Assembly (NCBI RefSeq): GCF_001712795.1
Contig: NZ_KV757607.1
Span: 38,004 to 102,003 of the forward strand
Source of the DNA: Nostoc sp. KVJ20
GTDB taxonomy: Bacteria; Cyanobacteriota; Cyanobacteriia; Cyanobacteriales; Nostocaceae
Length of the DNA: 64,000 nucleotides
Direction: 5' to 3'
Numbering within the stretch: position 1 is the stretch's first letter; the number at the start of each line of letters is the position of its first letter. Both the position numbers and the translations under genes were made by a program. The notes below the pieces were generated by a model. That model did no database searches. It had not been told where the DNA came from and saw only the letters and a list, made by a program, of their open reading frames with translations. Shown here in pieces: positions 50,530 to 61,100 of this stretch.

Positions 50530-50562
50530 CAATTACACCAAGGGAAACACATTATTAAAGAA

Positions 50563-50615
50563 GGCAGGAGGCAGGAGGCAGGAGGCAGAAGGCAGGAGGC
50601 AGGCGGCAGAAGGAG
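50563..50615. repeat. GGCAGGA/GGCAGAA heptamer array
   Basis: About seven heptamers of the GGCAGGA family directly after the phosphoesterase gene; a dispersed repeat fragment (CTACGCGTAGCGTCTCGTAG) follows at about 50676. Confidence 0.9.
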
Positions 50616-50717
50616 CGTCTTGCTTATTAATTTTAAGAATTTTTAATTGGAGCGTACTCTTTCAGAGAAGCAAGCTACGCGTAGCGTCTCGTAGAAAAGC
50701 GAGCGACTTGACTAAAG

Positions 50718-52088
50718 TTAGAGTGTCACCTTTTGGTTATAAGCATTAACAAAACTCGTGTAGTCATACTCGACTTGAGTTGCATAGTCCACCGCAAAGT
50801 TAATAATTTCGTCTTTGAATACAGCCTTGTTACCGCTCACAATATCAGTTACTTCTTTGTCAACGCTTACGGGAATAATCGCAGCATCGTAGTCTTTATC
50901 TGAGATTGCATGGTTCTTGGCAACAACCTTCCCTGCATACCCCATTGCATCCATGAATTTTGACTTAGTGGTTAGCAAAGTATAATCAAAGTCCACTTGA
51001 TAGGGTGATTTTTCATGCAGCATAAAGGGAATGCTAGTGACCGTAGTATAGCCAAGCAATGGATCAGTATTAGAGAGCATTGCTTTCGTGGCGATTGTCA
51101 CTCTTGCCCCTTCTTGGTTTCCGTAGACAGAACTTGGCAGCAAACCTGGAACTGCGATCGCAACTGCGCTATTACCTTCCTGCTTCATTTCCAAAATGCG
51201 ATCGTCGTCGGTTGCTGAACTTGGGCCCTCAATCAATAAGTAATATCGGTACTTTCCAAGACTACCAATGCCTGAACCTAATTTGAGGCGAATGTCTTTG
51301 AGGGTGTAGTAACTATTGTCGTAGCGCTTACTGCTCGGAATTGAAGCGATGTAGCTGCTCATAGCCTCAGCAATGTCTGAATAGGTACTGGCAGATACAG
51401 ACTTAAGTTCCAAAGTTGTTTGGAATACTCGATTGTTGCTGTTATTTAACTGCGTATATTTATTTAAAAACTTCAAACGGCTCTTATCTGATACCTTTTC
51501 AATCAAATCTTTGACCACACCATTCGTATTGCTGGATTCCAAACGATATGACAGTTCATCATTGGTTCCCTTAAAGTCACTCATCTTGTTCAGATAAGCA
51601 TCCAAAAAATTCCTGACAATATCCTGAGCATCGCTTGAGCTAATACCGTTTTCTTTAGCTGCCAACAGAATGGAGACTGCCATCCGTCGCAAGTCCCAAA
51701 CGTAGGGGCCAAGATAGCCTTCATCAAAATCAGTGGTGTCAAAAACGTTGTTATCGTTACTATCTCTTATCCCTCCAATATTTTGCAGATGCATATCTCC
51801 CTCTAACCAGATGGCTGATGTTGAAGAATTCACAAATTCTGAACTTGGCAAGGTCTGCATATCACGATAAAAAATGTGAGCCGTCCCTCGATAAAAGGCG
51901 AATGGGCTAGCTTTCATCTTTTGTATCTTCGTTTCCAGTTCTTGAGGCAATTGAGAAGCAAAGGGATGATTGTATTGGTAAATTTCATTTTCCACCCAAG
52001 TCGAACGGGGAGTTGCAGCTTGAACTGGAGATGCAAACCCCAAAATTAAAATTAAGACAACTGCGATCGCAGATATGTGTTTGGCCAT
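50718..52088 (-). CDS. DUF2252-family secreted protein
   Basis: 456 residues with a signal peptide (HISAIAVVLILILGFASPVQ, cleaved after QAA). The body carries the DUF2252 pattern: KASPFAFYRGTAHIFYRDMQ, AIWLEGDMHLQNIGGIRDSN, FDTTDFDEGYLGPYVWDLRR, which looks like a kinase-like fold (the GDMHLQN block resembles the HxDxxxxN catalytic loop of aminoglycoside phosphotransferases). Function not established. The presence of a signal peptide on this usually cytoplasmic-type fold is notable. Single gene. Confidence 0.85.
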   Translation of the reverse strand: MAKHISAIAVVLILILGFASPVQAATPRSTWVENEIYQYNHPFASQLPQELETKIQKMKASPFAFYRGTAHIFYRDMQTLPSSEFVNSSTSAIWLEGDMHLQNIGGIRDSNDNNVFDTTDFDEGYLGPYVWDLRRMAVSILLAAKENGISSSDAQDIVRNFLDAYLNKMSDFKGTNDELSYRLESSNTNGVVKDLIEKVSDKSRLKFLNKYTQLNNSNNRVFQTTLELKSVSASTYSDIAEAMSSYIASIPSSKRYDNSYYTLKDIRLKLGSGIGSLGKYRYYLLIEGPSSATDDDRILEMKQEGNSAVAIAVPGLLPSSVYGNQEGARVTIATKAMLSNTDPLLGYTTVTSIPFMLHEKSPYQVDFDYTLLTTKSKFMDAMGYAGKVVAKNHAISDKDYDAAIIPVSVDKEVTDIVSGNKAVFKDEIINFAVDYATQVEYDYTSFVNAYNQKVTL

Positions 52089-52277
52089 GACAGTCTCTTA
52101 GGTGTAAAAAATTGACTCTTGTTAGACTCTTGTGTAGATACAATCATCCAACAACAATTCTTTTACCACCTTTAGCCATAGCTTAGAAAGTGATTTAAAG
52201 CACAATGCAACAACTATTCATGTCAAAGAATTCAAAAAGTTCAGGAGGCAGGAGGATGAAGGCAGGAGGCAGGAGGT

Positions 52278-52403
52278 AACCCACCCTTAAAAGAGTGGGA
52301 TTGAAGCAAGGACGTTTTATACCTCGCTGCAAGCAGTCTCGGTATAATTATCGCTTTAAACTGGGCTTTAGACCCAGAACTAAAGTTTTAATTGATACTT
52401 CTT
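52278..52403. repeat. Dispersed element with conserved ends and variable centre, copy A
   Basis: Left end AACCCACCCTTAAAAGAGTG and GGGATTGA; right end GGCTTTAGACCCAGAACTAA, AGTTTTAATTGATACTTCTT. Copy B at 57633-57821 has nearly the same ends but another centre. Heptamer arrays flank it on both sides. Confidence 0.75.
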
Positions 52404-52474
52404 ACCTCCTGCCCTCTGCCTCCTGCCTTCTGCCTTTCTTCGGTAAAATTATAAAGAATTGTCAAAACGTAATC

Positions 52475-53155
52475 ATGTCAGCTATCCAAACAACTGTGGT
52501 TCTTGCCATGACGGCCGATGGAAAAATTAGTGCCGTAGATCCTAAAGCGCCTCGTGAATCCGATCCAGATGATCAAGCACACGTGGAGTATCAAGTCTCC
52601 TTTGCTGATCTAATTCTGGTAGGAGCAGGGACAATTCGGGCTGAGGGGGTAACTTTTACAATTCGCAATCCCGAACTTTTGGCAGCACGTAAGGTTCGGG
52701 GTCAGTCTCCCCAGCCTATTACCTGCGTTGTCTCAGGTTCCCTCGACCTAGCGCTGGACTTGCCTTTTTTAAGTCAGGACATCGAGCGCTGGATATTTAC
52801 AACACGAACTGGTTTAGAACGCAATTCTGATACAACAACCTTACAAAAACTGGCTGAATTAATTGATTTGGGAGATACAGACCTGGACTGGGATCGGGCT
52901 TACAGCTTGATGGCAGAGCGGGGTATTAACAAGGTAGTTGCTTTGGGAGGTGGCTCTTTAACCGCTGCTCTAGTGCACGCAGAGCGAATTGACGATTGGT
53001 GGTTGACAATTTGGCCAGTTATTTATGGAGGAAAGCACGCCCCTAGCCCAGTAGAGGGAGAAGGTTTTGTTCCTTATGCTGCTCCTCATCTCCAACTCGT
53101 TGAAACTCGTCAGATTGGAAGTGAGTTGTTTTTACACTACCGTACACTCAAGTAG
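52475..53155 (+). CDS. RibD C-terminal domain family reductase
   Basis: 226 residues from ATG 52475; the frame is open upstream to 52295 only through repeat DNA. It matches the riboflavin-specific deaminase/reductase C-terminal fold (dihydrofolate-reductase-like): TTVVLAMTADGKISAVDPKA, DLILVGAGTIRAEGVTFTIR and the cofactor-binding VVALGGGSLTAALVHAERID. As a stand-alone reductase it could reduce a pyrimidine or pterin intermediate; a cytosine-deaminase domain is absent. Ends in a shared bidirectional terminator with psbA. Confidence 0.85.
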   Translation: MSAIQTTVVLAMTADGKISAVDPKAPRESDPDDQAHVEYQVSFADLILVGAGTIRAEGVTFTIRNPELLAARKVRGQSPQPITCVVSGSLDLALDLPFLSQDIERWIFTTRTGLERNSDTTTLQKLAELIDLGDTDLDWDRAYSLMAERGINKVVALGGGSLTAALVHAERIDDWWLTIWPVIYGGKHAPSPVEGEGFVPYAAPHLQLVETRQIGSELFLHYRTLK

Positions 53156-53163
53156 AGAATACT

Positions 53164-53197
53164 AAAAAGCGCCCTCCCGAAAGGGAGAGCGCTTTTT
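53164..53197. terminator. Bidirectional terminator between the RibD-like gene and psbA
   Basis: AAAAAGCGC-CTCCC-GAAA-GGGAG-GCGCTTTTT type stem with a GAAA loop between two convergent genes (stops at 53155 and 53218). Confidence 0.88.
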
Positions 53198-53217
53198 AAT
53201 TTAGCTAAACTTCAGAA

Positions 53218-54300
53218 TTAACCGTTGATAGCAGGAGCGGTAAGAGCTACAGGAGCAGAATCGCCAGCAGCCAAATCTAGAGGGAAGTTGTGAGCGTTAC
53301 GCTCGTGCATTACTTCCATACCCAAGTTAGCGCGGTTGATTACATCTGCCCAAGTTGCAATCACACGACCTTCAGAGTCAATGATTGATTGGTTGAAGTT
53401 GAAACCGTTCAAGTTGAACGCCATTGTGCTTACACCCAAGGCGGTGAACCAGATGCCGATTACAGGCCATGCTGCGAGGAAGAAGTGCAGTGAACGGCTG
53501 TTGTTGAAAGAAGCGTATTGGAAGATTAGACGACCGAAGTAACCGTGGGCTGCAACGATGTTGTAGGTTTCTTCTTCTTGACCGAATTTGTAACCGTAGT
53601 TTTGTGATTCGGTTTCGGTTGTTTCACGAACCAAGGAAGATGTAACCAAAGAACCGTGCATTGCTGAGAACAAGGAACCGCCGAATACACCAGCTACACC
53701 GAGTTGGTGGAAGGGGTGCATCAAGATGTTGTGTTCTGCTTGGAACACGATCATGAAGTTGAATGTTCCAGAAATACCCAAAGGCATACCATCAGAGAAG
53801 GAACCTTGTCCGATTGGATATACCAAGAAAACTGCGGTTGCTGCTGCTACTGGTGCAGAATATGCGATCGCAATCCAAGGACGCATTCCTAAGCGGTAGG
53901 ATAGTTCCCATTCACGACCCATGTAGCAGAATACGCCAATCAGGAAGTGGAAAACTACTAGTTGGTAAGGACCGCCGTTGTACAGCCACTCATCTAAGGA
54001 AGCTGCTTCCCAGATTGGGTAGAAGTGCAAGCCGATAGCGTTGGAGGAAGGTACTACTGCACCGGAGATGATGTTGTTTCCGTAAATCAAGGAACCTGCT
54101 ACTGGTTCGCGGATACCATCGATGTCAACGGGAGGAGCGGCGATGAAGGCGATTACGAAGCAAGCGGTAGCGGCTAGCAAGGTTGGAATCATTACTACGC
54201 CGAACCAACCGATGTAAATCCGGTTGTTGGTGCTGGTGATCCATTCGCAGAATCGATCCCATACGTTGGCGCTTTCGCGACGTTGTAAGGTTGTTGTCAT
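53218..54300 (-). CDS. psbA: Photosystem II D1 protein
   Basis: 360 residues, full length, five membrane helices. All known functional residues are present: Tyr161 and His190 regions ([27 protein letters not shown]), ligands of the Mn4CaO5 cluster Asp170, Glu189, His332, Glu333, His337, Asp342 and the C-terminal processing site after Ala344 (DLA / [16 protein letters not shown]). Residue 130 is Glu ([11 protein letters not shown]), as in the high-light form of D1, in contrast to the low-light form with Gln130. It sits alone between terminator and promoter. A single window cannot show how many psbA copies the genome has. Confidence 0.97.
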   Translation of the reverse strand: MTTTLQRRESANVWDRFCEWITSTNNRIYIGWFGVVMIPTLLAATACFVIAFIAAPPVDIDGIREPVAGSLIYGNNIISGAVVPSSNAIGLHFYPIWEAASLDEWLYNGGPYQLVVFHFLIGVFCYMGREWELSYRLGMRPWIAIAYSAPVAAATAVFLVYPIGQGSFSDGMPLGISGTFNFMIVFQAEHNILMHPFHQLGVAGVFGGSLFSAMHGSLVTSSLVRETTETESQNYGYKFGQEEETYNIVAAHGYFGRLIFQYASFNNSRSLHFFLAAWPVIGIWFTALGVSTMAFNLNGFNFNQSIIDSEGRVIATWADVINRANLGMEVMHERNAHNFPLDLAAGDSAPVALTAPAING

Positions 54301-54364
54301 TGTTTTATAAGTGCGGTTAGTTATTTATGATTTGGATAAGCAAATTTGCTTACCTATGTTTATT

Positions 54365-54393
54365 ACATTAGAAGCAAAATGGAGATTTGTAAA
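54365..54393 (-). promoter_or_regulatory. psbA promoter
   Basis: Reading the minus strand, TTTACA (54393-54388) and TAATGT (54370-54365) are separated by exactly 17 bp, a good -35/-10 pair about 65-95 bp before the psbA start. The 5' leader holds the palindrome AAGCAAATTTGCTT, a possible mRNA structure or regulator site. Confidence 0.75.
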
Positions 54394-54640
54394 GAAATAT
54401 TACATAGGTATTGATTATGACAGTAATTTCTTTTGGTGATGAACCGCGTTTAGAGACGCAATTCATCTGGTTTTATCACGTACTTCGTCCCGCTACGCTA
54501 ACGCCCGCAAGTGGCGCGAAATAATCCTTGTATAGCAAGGTACGTAGAAACCCCACCCCGAAGTGTCTGTCTTGGTTTAATTGCGTTAGGGTAGCGGGGC
54601 GTTAGCAAGAGTGCGAATTGCGAATTGCGAATTGGTTTTA

Positions 54641-54997
<357 letters not shown>

Positions 54998-55277
54998 TTA
55001 CCTACTTATCTGCTAGAGATTTTATATTAAGTCCGGCTAATCACTTAAATGAGACAACATTATGGCTAAAAATGAATTTAAATTTATATTAAAAATTAGC
55101 GGATTTCTTTGTTACTACTATGTATAAATCACCATCCCAAAAAATCCAAATATTTACACCTATCACAGATTATATTTTATTACCAGTGCTATTTAAATCT
55201 TTAAAATATTCTCAGTATTTGTTTGTAATCTTTAATTTAAACTGATGGAGGTCATCTGCGGCAGAAAGGGCGATCGC

Positions 55278-57446
55278 ATGAGCAAAAAATGGTATCGAAT
55301 CCAAAAGCTGAAAGCAATATTCGTCCTAGCATTGGCAGTTATATTCACTAATGCTGTAGTCTCCTACGGCAACACTGTTAAGCTGATTTACAACCAGCAA
55401 TGGGTGACATCCTCATATAAAGTTATTACCCAAGTTGAAAGTATCCAATCTACACTCCAAGATACTGAGACTGCACAACGTAATTACTTAATTACAGCAG
55501 ATGCAGATGATCTAAAAACTTATCTTGTAGCTTATGAACAAACTAATCGCAACATTCAGACTCTCAGTAAGTTGACTGCTGATAACCATCAAAAGCAGCA
55601 GTGGGTTTCTTTGCTGGAGCCGAAAATTAACAGTAGACTCAACATTTTGCAACAAGAGATTTCCCTCAGACAAAACCAAGGATTTGAAGCAGTTCGACAG
55701 AGAATTTTATCTGTCAAAGACAAGCAAAACAGCAAAGAAATCCAACAGCTTATTCACGACTTTTTAGAGGTAGAGCAAAATTTATTACAGCAGGGAATGC
55801 AACAGTCGCAAGCAATTTCTCAAAAGGCGATAGTTACATTTTTTATCGCGGCTATTGTGGATTTGGTGCTGGTGGCGCTGCTGTATGACTTGTTGTGGCG
55901 CTATATCAGGCAACTTCAGCAGACGGAATTGGCCCTACGCCAAAGCGAAAATCGTTTACGAGCCATGATAGATGCAGAACCAGAATGTATCAACTTAATT
56001 GCCAGGGATGGAACCCTTTTAGAAATCAATGCAGAAGGGCTGGCGATGATGGAAGTGGAAAGTGCTGATGTTTTGATTGGCAAACCAGTTGATGCTGTAA
56101 TTTTACCAGAGTATAGAGCAGCCTTTGCCGACTTGCATAAAAGTATCTGCCAAGGTAACAAGGGAACTTTGGAGTTTGAAATCGTTGGATTTAAAGGCAC
56201 TCGCCGCTACATGGAAACTCATGCTGTACCACTGCTTAACGAATCTGATGGGACGTTCATCCATTTAGCACTGATACGAGATGTAACTCAGCAAAAACAG
56301 GCAGAACAGAAAATTCGTGAACAAGCAGCGCTGTTGGATGTATCAACTGACGCAATTGTGGTACGAAATATCCGCAACCAAATTTTGTTTTGGAATAAAG
56401 GTGCCCAGAGTTTGTACGGCTGGAAGGCTGAGGAAGTTGTGGGTAAGAATGTTTTGCAACTTTTGTATAAAGAGATTTCACCACAGCTAGAAGATGCTTA
56501 CTTAACGGTGATGAATACGGGTGAGTGGCGGGGTGAGTTGCATCAACTGACAAGGGAAGGTAAAGTAATTATCGTTGAAAGTCGGTGGACACTGATACGA
56601 CATGATAATGGACAACCCAAATCCATTTTGAGTGTGAACACCGAAATCACACAGCAGAAACAACTGGAAGCTCAACTTTTGCGATCGCAACGTTTGGAGA
56701 GTATTGGTACTTTAGCTGGCGGTATCGCCCATGACCTGAACAATATACTATCCCCAATTTTAATGTCAGTTCAACTGTTGCAGAGGAAATTGCCCGATCC
56801 GCAGAGTCAGCAAATACTGCAAACTTTAGAAAATAATGTTAAACGCGGTGCTAATTTGCTCAAGCAAGTATTATCTTTTGCACGAGGTATTGAAGGCAAA
56901 CGAACAATTGTCCAAATTCAGCCTTTGATGGCAGAAATTGAGCAAATTATCGCTCAAACATTTCCTAACTCCATTATTTGCCAGATAGATATCTCTAAAA
57001 ATCTCTGGTACGTTCGCGGAGATATAACTCAATTACATCAAGTACTGATAAATTTAGTAGTCAACGCCCGCGATGCTATGCCTAGTGGCGGTATTTTGAG
57101 GATTGCGGCGGAAAATCTGGTGATTGGTGAACATTCTGCCCAGATAAATATTGATGCGAAAGTGGGTTCTTATATTGCGATCGTGGTGACGGATACTGGG
57201 ATGGGGATGTCGTCGGAAGTTCAAGAACGAATTTTTGAACCATTTTTCACTACCAAAGAGGTAGGAAAAGGTACGGGTTTAGGACTTTCCACGGTGTTGG
57301 GTATTATTAAAAATCACGGTGGTTTTGTCAATGTTTACAGTCAAGTAGGCAGAGGCACTCAATTTACAGTGTACTTACCTGCCTCAACATCCAGAGATAC
57401 ACATTCGCTGTCTCTAGAATTGGAATCAGTTACAGGAGATAGTTAA
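55278..57446 (+). CDS. CHASE3-PAS-PAS sensor histidine kinase
   Basis: 722 residues from ATG 55278, which follows GAAAGGGCGATCGC (a longer start at ATG 55245 adds 11 residues). Two membrane segments ([20 protein letters not shown] at ~20 and [20 protein letters not shown] at ~190) enclose a CHASE3-type extracytoplasmic helix bundle ([20 protein letters not shown]). Two PAS domains follow (~230-345, ~350-470). HisKA motif [20 protein letters not shown] and HATPase ([32 protein letters not shown]) complete the kinase. No receiver domain, so a separate response regulator must be the target. Signal unknown. Upstream space (54992-55244) shows nothing else. Confidence 0.92.
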   Translation: MSKKWYRIQKLKAIFVLALAVIFTNAVVSYGNTVKLIYNQQWVTSSYKVITQVESIQSTLQDTETAQRNYLITADADDLKTYLVAYEQTNRNIQTLSKLTADNHQKQQWVSLLEPKINSRLNILQQEISLRQNQGFEAVRQRILSVKDKQNSKEIQQLIHDFLEVEQNLLQQGMQQSQAISQKAIVTFFIAAIVDLVLVALLYDLLWRYIRQLQQTELALRQSENRLRAMIDAEPECINLIARDGTLLEINAEGLAMMEVESADVLIGKPVDAVILPEYRAAFADLHKSICQGNKGTLEFEIVGFKGTRRYMETHAVPLLNESDGTFIHLALIRDVTQQKQAEQKIREQAALLDVSTDAIVVRNIRNQILFWNKGAQSLYGWKAEEVVGKNVLQLLYKEISPQLEDAYLTVMNTGEWRGELHQLTREGKVIIVESRWTLIRHDNGQPKSILSVNTEITQQKQLEAQLLRSQRLESIGTLAGGIAHDLNNILSPILMSVQLLQRKLPDPQSQQILQTLENNVKRGANLLKQVLSFARGIEGKRTIVQIQPLMAEIEQIIAQTFPNSIICQIDISKNLWYVRGDITQLHQVLINLVVNARDAMPSGGILRIAAENLVIGEHSAQINIDAKVGSYIAIVVTDTGMGMSSEVQERIFEPFFTTKEVGKGTGLGLSTVLGIIKNHGGFVNVYSQVGRGTQFTVYLPASTSRDTHSLSLELESVTGDS

Positions 57447-58169
57447 AAAAACTACAACCAAGCCCTGTTTATATATCAGAAAATTTGTTAACAAAATATA
57501 CATTCTATATAAAATATACGCTATTAAAACATCTACTCAAACATAAACTCTAACAATAGGATGTTATGGTAAACACTGTTGTTGAAGAAGAATTCAGAAT
57601 TCAGAATTCAGAAGGCTCAGTTGGCAGAAGGGAACCCACGTTTAAAAATGCGGGATTGATCTTGGAAGCCTTGTGTCTTGTGGCACTTTCCGCGACGCTC
57701 GATAGCGCAGCGTTAGCGACGCAGGAGCGTCTGACTCGCTTGCCGCCGGCGCTATCGACACAAATCTTTTTATACTAGTGCGGCTCTAGACCCACAACTA
57801 AAGTTTTTATTAATACTTCTTTCATAAAAGCCTTCTGCCCTCTGTCCTCTACCTTTATTTGTAACTATAAAATGTGTGTATTATCTCAATTAGGTTTACT
57901 TTTGAATAGCGGAATTATTGGTATTGCATTTATTCTAGTTTTAGACTTTTTAGCAGAGATTGGGATTTAGGAAAATTAAAATTGTTTATAGGTTATATAT
58001 TTTGAATATTCAAATATTTTTTTGTTTACCATAAAAAATTATGGTGCTGTTAAGAAAGTAACGAAGGTCAAAAAATAGATTTTCTTCCTGCCTCCTGCTT
58101 TTATTTGGTAAAACCAACCTAAAATACAAACCTTAGCCGCCAAAGCATTGCGTTACTAAACATCCTCTT
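57447..58169. other. Intergenic region with dispersed element copy B and heptamers
   Basis: 720 bp. GAATTCA heptamers at 57590-57612; the dispersed element copy B at 57633-57821 with a 44-bp-repeat fragment in its centre; CCTTCTGCCCTCTGTCCTC heptamers at 57828. A 32-codon frame from ATG 57871 (CVLSQLGLLLNSGIIGIAF) is hydrophobic but too short to call. No gene called. Confidence 0.5.
57633..57821. repeat. Dispersed element with conserved ends, copy B
   Basis: Ends as in copy A (52278-52403): AACCCACGTTTAAAAATGCG with GGGATTGA, and TCTAGACCCACAACTAAAG, TTTTTATTAATACTTCTT. The centre differs and contains GCGACGCTCGATAGCGCAGC and related dispersed repeat sequence. Confidence 0.72.
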
Positions 58170-61100
58170 ATGACATCCGATCGCCCCTCTGAACAACCTG
58201 TATCTGAATCTACCGCAAATGAAGCGTCCGACGTAGAGCAGCAAGAAATTGCAGATGCTTTATTTCCCATCGTTGGCATTGCCGCCTCTGCAGGTGGATT
58301 AGAGGCATTTACGCAGGTACTTAAGCATTTGCTTACCGATACAGGGATGGCATTTGTGCTGATTCAACACTTAGATCCTAACCACAAGAGTCTGTTGAGC
58401 GAGATTCTAGGAAGAACAACTTCAATGCCCGTCAATGAAGTGCGAGACGGCGTGACTGTGAAACCTAACCAGGTTTACATTATTCCGCCTAACACTAAGA
58501 TGATGCTGTCTGGTGGAGTGTTGCAACTCACGCCGCGAGAGAAAGTTCATGGTAAATATATGCCTGCTGATGCATTCTTTACTTCATTGGCAGCAGATCG
58601 AGGGCACAAAGCGATCGCAGTTGTTTTATCTGGAGCAGATGGAGACGGTTCACTAGGGCTGAAGGCAATCAAGGCAGCTGGAGGCGTGACTTTTGCTCAG
58701 TGTGAAGACACGGCAAAATTCGATAGTATGCCCAATACTGCTGTTGCCACCGGGAATGTGGATTTTGTGCTACCGCCGCAAAAAATCGCCGAGGAACTGG
58801 TAAACCTCAGTCGCAATCCTTTTATTGCTAACTCTTTGCCCGTGATCGCGGTTGAGAAGTTGCCCGAACAGGGAGATGCCCTGGCGACTATATTTGTATT
58901 ACTGCGATCGCAAACTGGCGTTGACTTCAGCCACTACAAGCCCAACACCCTCGATCGCCGCATCCAGAGGCGAATGCTGTTGTATAAACTAGAACGCTTA
59001 GAGGATTATGCCGAGTATTTGCAAAACAATCCGGGTGAAGTCAAGGCGCTCTATGAAGAAATTCTGATCCACGTTACCCATTTTTTCCGCGATCCCGAAG
59101 CATTTGAAGTGTTGAAAGAGCGAGTCTTTCCTAGCATCATCCAAAACAAATCAACAGAGTTGCCGATTCGGATTTGGGTAGCTGGGTGTTCGACGGGTGA
59201 AGAAGTGTATTCCATCGCTATCTCCTTGCTGGAGTTTTTATCAAATAAAGTCACCTCGCCGCCGATCCAGATTTTTGCCACAGACATCAGCGAGATAGCG
59301 ATTGACAAAGCGAGAACGGGTATTTATGCAGAGAATCAAATGGTGGAAGTCTCACCAGAGAGCCGCCGCAGATTCTTTAATGCCCTTGAAGGCGGTGGAT
59401 ATCAAATTAGTAAAGCTGTCCGCGAACTGTGTGTGTTTGCTAGGCAAGACTTGGGCAGTGATCCCCCTTTTTCTAACTTAGATTTAATTAGCTGCCGGAA
59501 TGTACTGATTTACTTGGACGAAACGTTGCAAAAACGGATATTGCCCATCTTTCATTACAGTCTTAATCCGACTGGCTTCTTGCTGCTAGGGACTTCAGAA
59601 AGCACAGGTAAATATTCGGACTTGTTTACTTTAATTGACAAAAAGTATAAAATTTATGCCAAAAAGCTAACTGCAATTCGTCCAACTTTTTCATTCATTA
59701 CCAGCAATTATCCGATAGTAAAAGTGGACGAATCAAAGCCAACCGATGAGAATCCATCGGATGAGTTTGATTTAGAGAAAAAAACTGACCAACTAATCTT
59801 GAATCACTATGCCCCAGTGGGTGTAGTAATCAACGACAAGATGGACGTGCTGCAATTTCGGGGAGAAATCGATCTCTACCTCAAACTTGTACCGGGGAAA
59901 CCGAGTCTTAACTTATTCAAAATGGTGCGCGAGGGTTTGCTCATCGAGCTACGCGCCACAATTTATCAGGCACAACGGCAAAAAATTCTAGTTAGAAGAG
60001 AAGGGTTACGAATTGAAGAGGGCGATCTTGCAAAAATCATCAATCTTGAGGTGATTCCATTCAACCCTGGGACTGGCGAAGAACTCTACTTTCTAGTTTT
60101 ATTTGAATCAGCCCCACCCACAATTAACAACCCCAGCACAGTAAATCCTGAGAGCGAAGTGCAGTCAGACTTAGCGCAGGAGATTGTTCAGCTAAGGCTT
60201 GAACTTGCAACCGCCATCAAAGAGCGGGCTGCAACTCAAGAATATCTGCAAGCGGTGATCCAAGAGCAGGAGCATATCAATCAAGACCTGAAAGTTGCCA
60301 ATGAAGAAATCCTCTCTAGTAATGAAGAGTTGCAAAGCACCAATGAGGAGCTAGAAACTGCCAAAGAAGAGATTCAGGCAACTAACGAAGAACTCAACAC
60401 CACTAATGAAGAACTTCGTAGTCGAAATCTGGAATTACACCAAGTTAACAACGATCTCACGAATTTGCTTGCCAGTATTAATATTCCCATTTTGATATTG
60501 ACTTTGGACTTACGCATTCGCCGTTTTACGCCAATGGCGCAGCGACTTTTTAATTTGATTCCCACCGATGCTGGACGACCTTTGAGCGACATCAGAGCAA
60601 ATCTCGATGTTCCTGAGTTAGAAACTCTAATTTTGGAGGTTCTTGACACACTCAGCATCAAAGAATTAGAAGTCCAAACTCTGGGGGGACATTGGTACAA
60701 CCTCCGCATCCGTCCTTATCGCACAACAGAAAACAAGATTGACGGTGTAGTGTTGGTGTTAATAGATATTGATGTTCTTAAACGCAGTGCCGCAACCTTA
60801 GAACAAGCCAGAAATTATGCTGAAGCGATTGTGGAGACAGTACAAGTGCCCTTAATCGTCCTTGATGCGGATTTCCGGGTGAACAAAGCCAATCGCTCGT
60901 TTTATGAAACATTTCAGGTTTCACCATCAGAGACAGCGCAATCTCTGATTTTTGAACTAGGGAACGGTCAATGGAATTTGCCCGGACTGCGATCGCTCTT
61001 AGAAGAAATTCTCGCCAACGATACCAGTATTAACAACTGGGAAGTAGAGCATAGTTTTGAGCGGATTGGAGAGAAAACCATGCTGCTCAATGGTTGGAAA

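Noticed and set aside
52295..52474. N-terminal 60 residues of the RibD-like frame
   Set aside because: They are encoded by repeat DNA; the family sequence begins at ATG 52475.
57566..57778. 70-codon plus-strand frame
   Set aside because: It consists of GAATTCA heptamers and dispersed repeat sequence.
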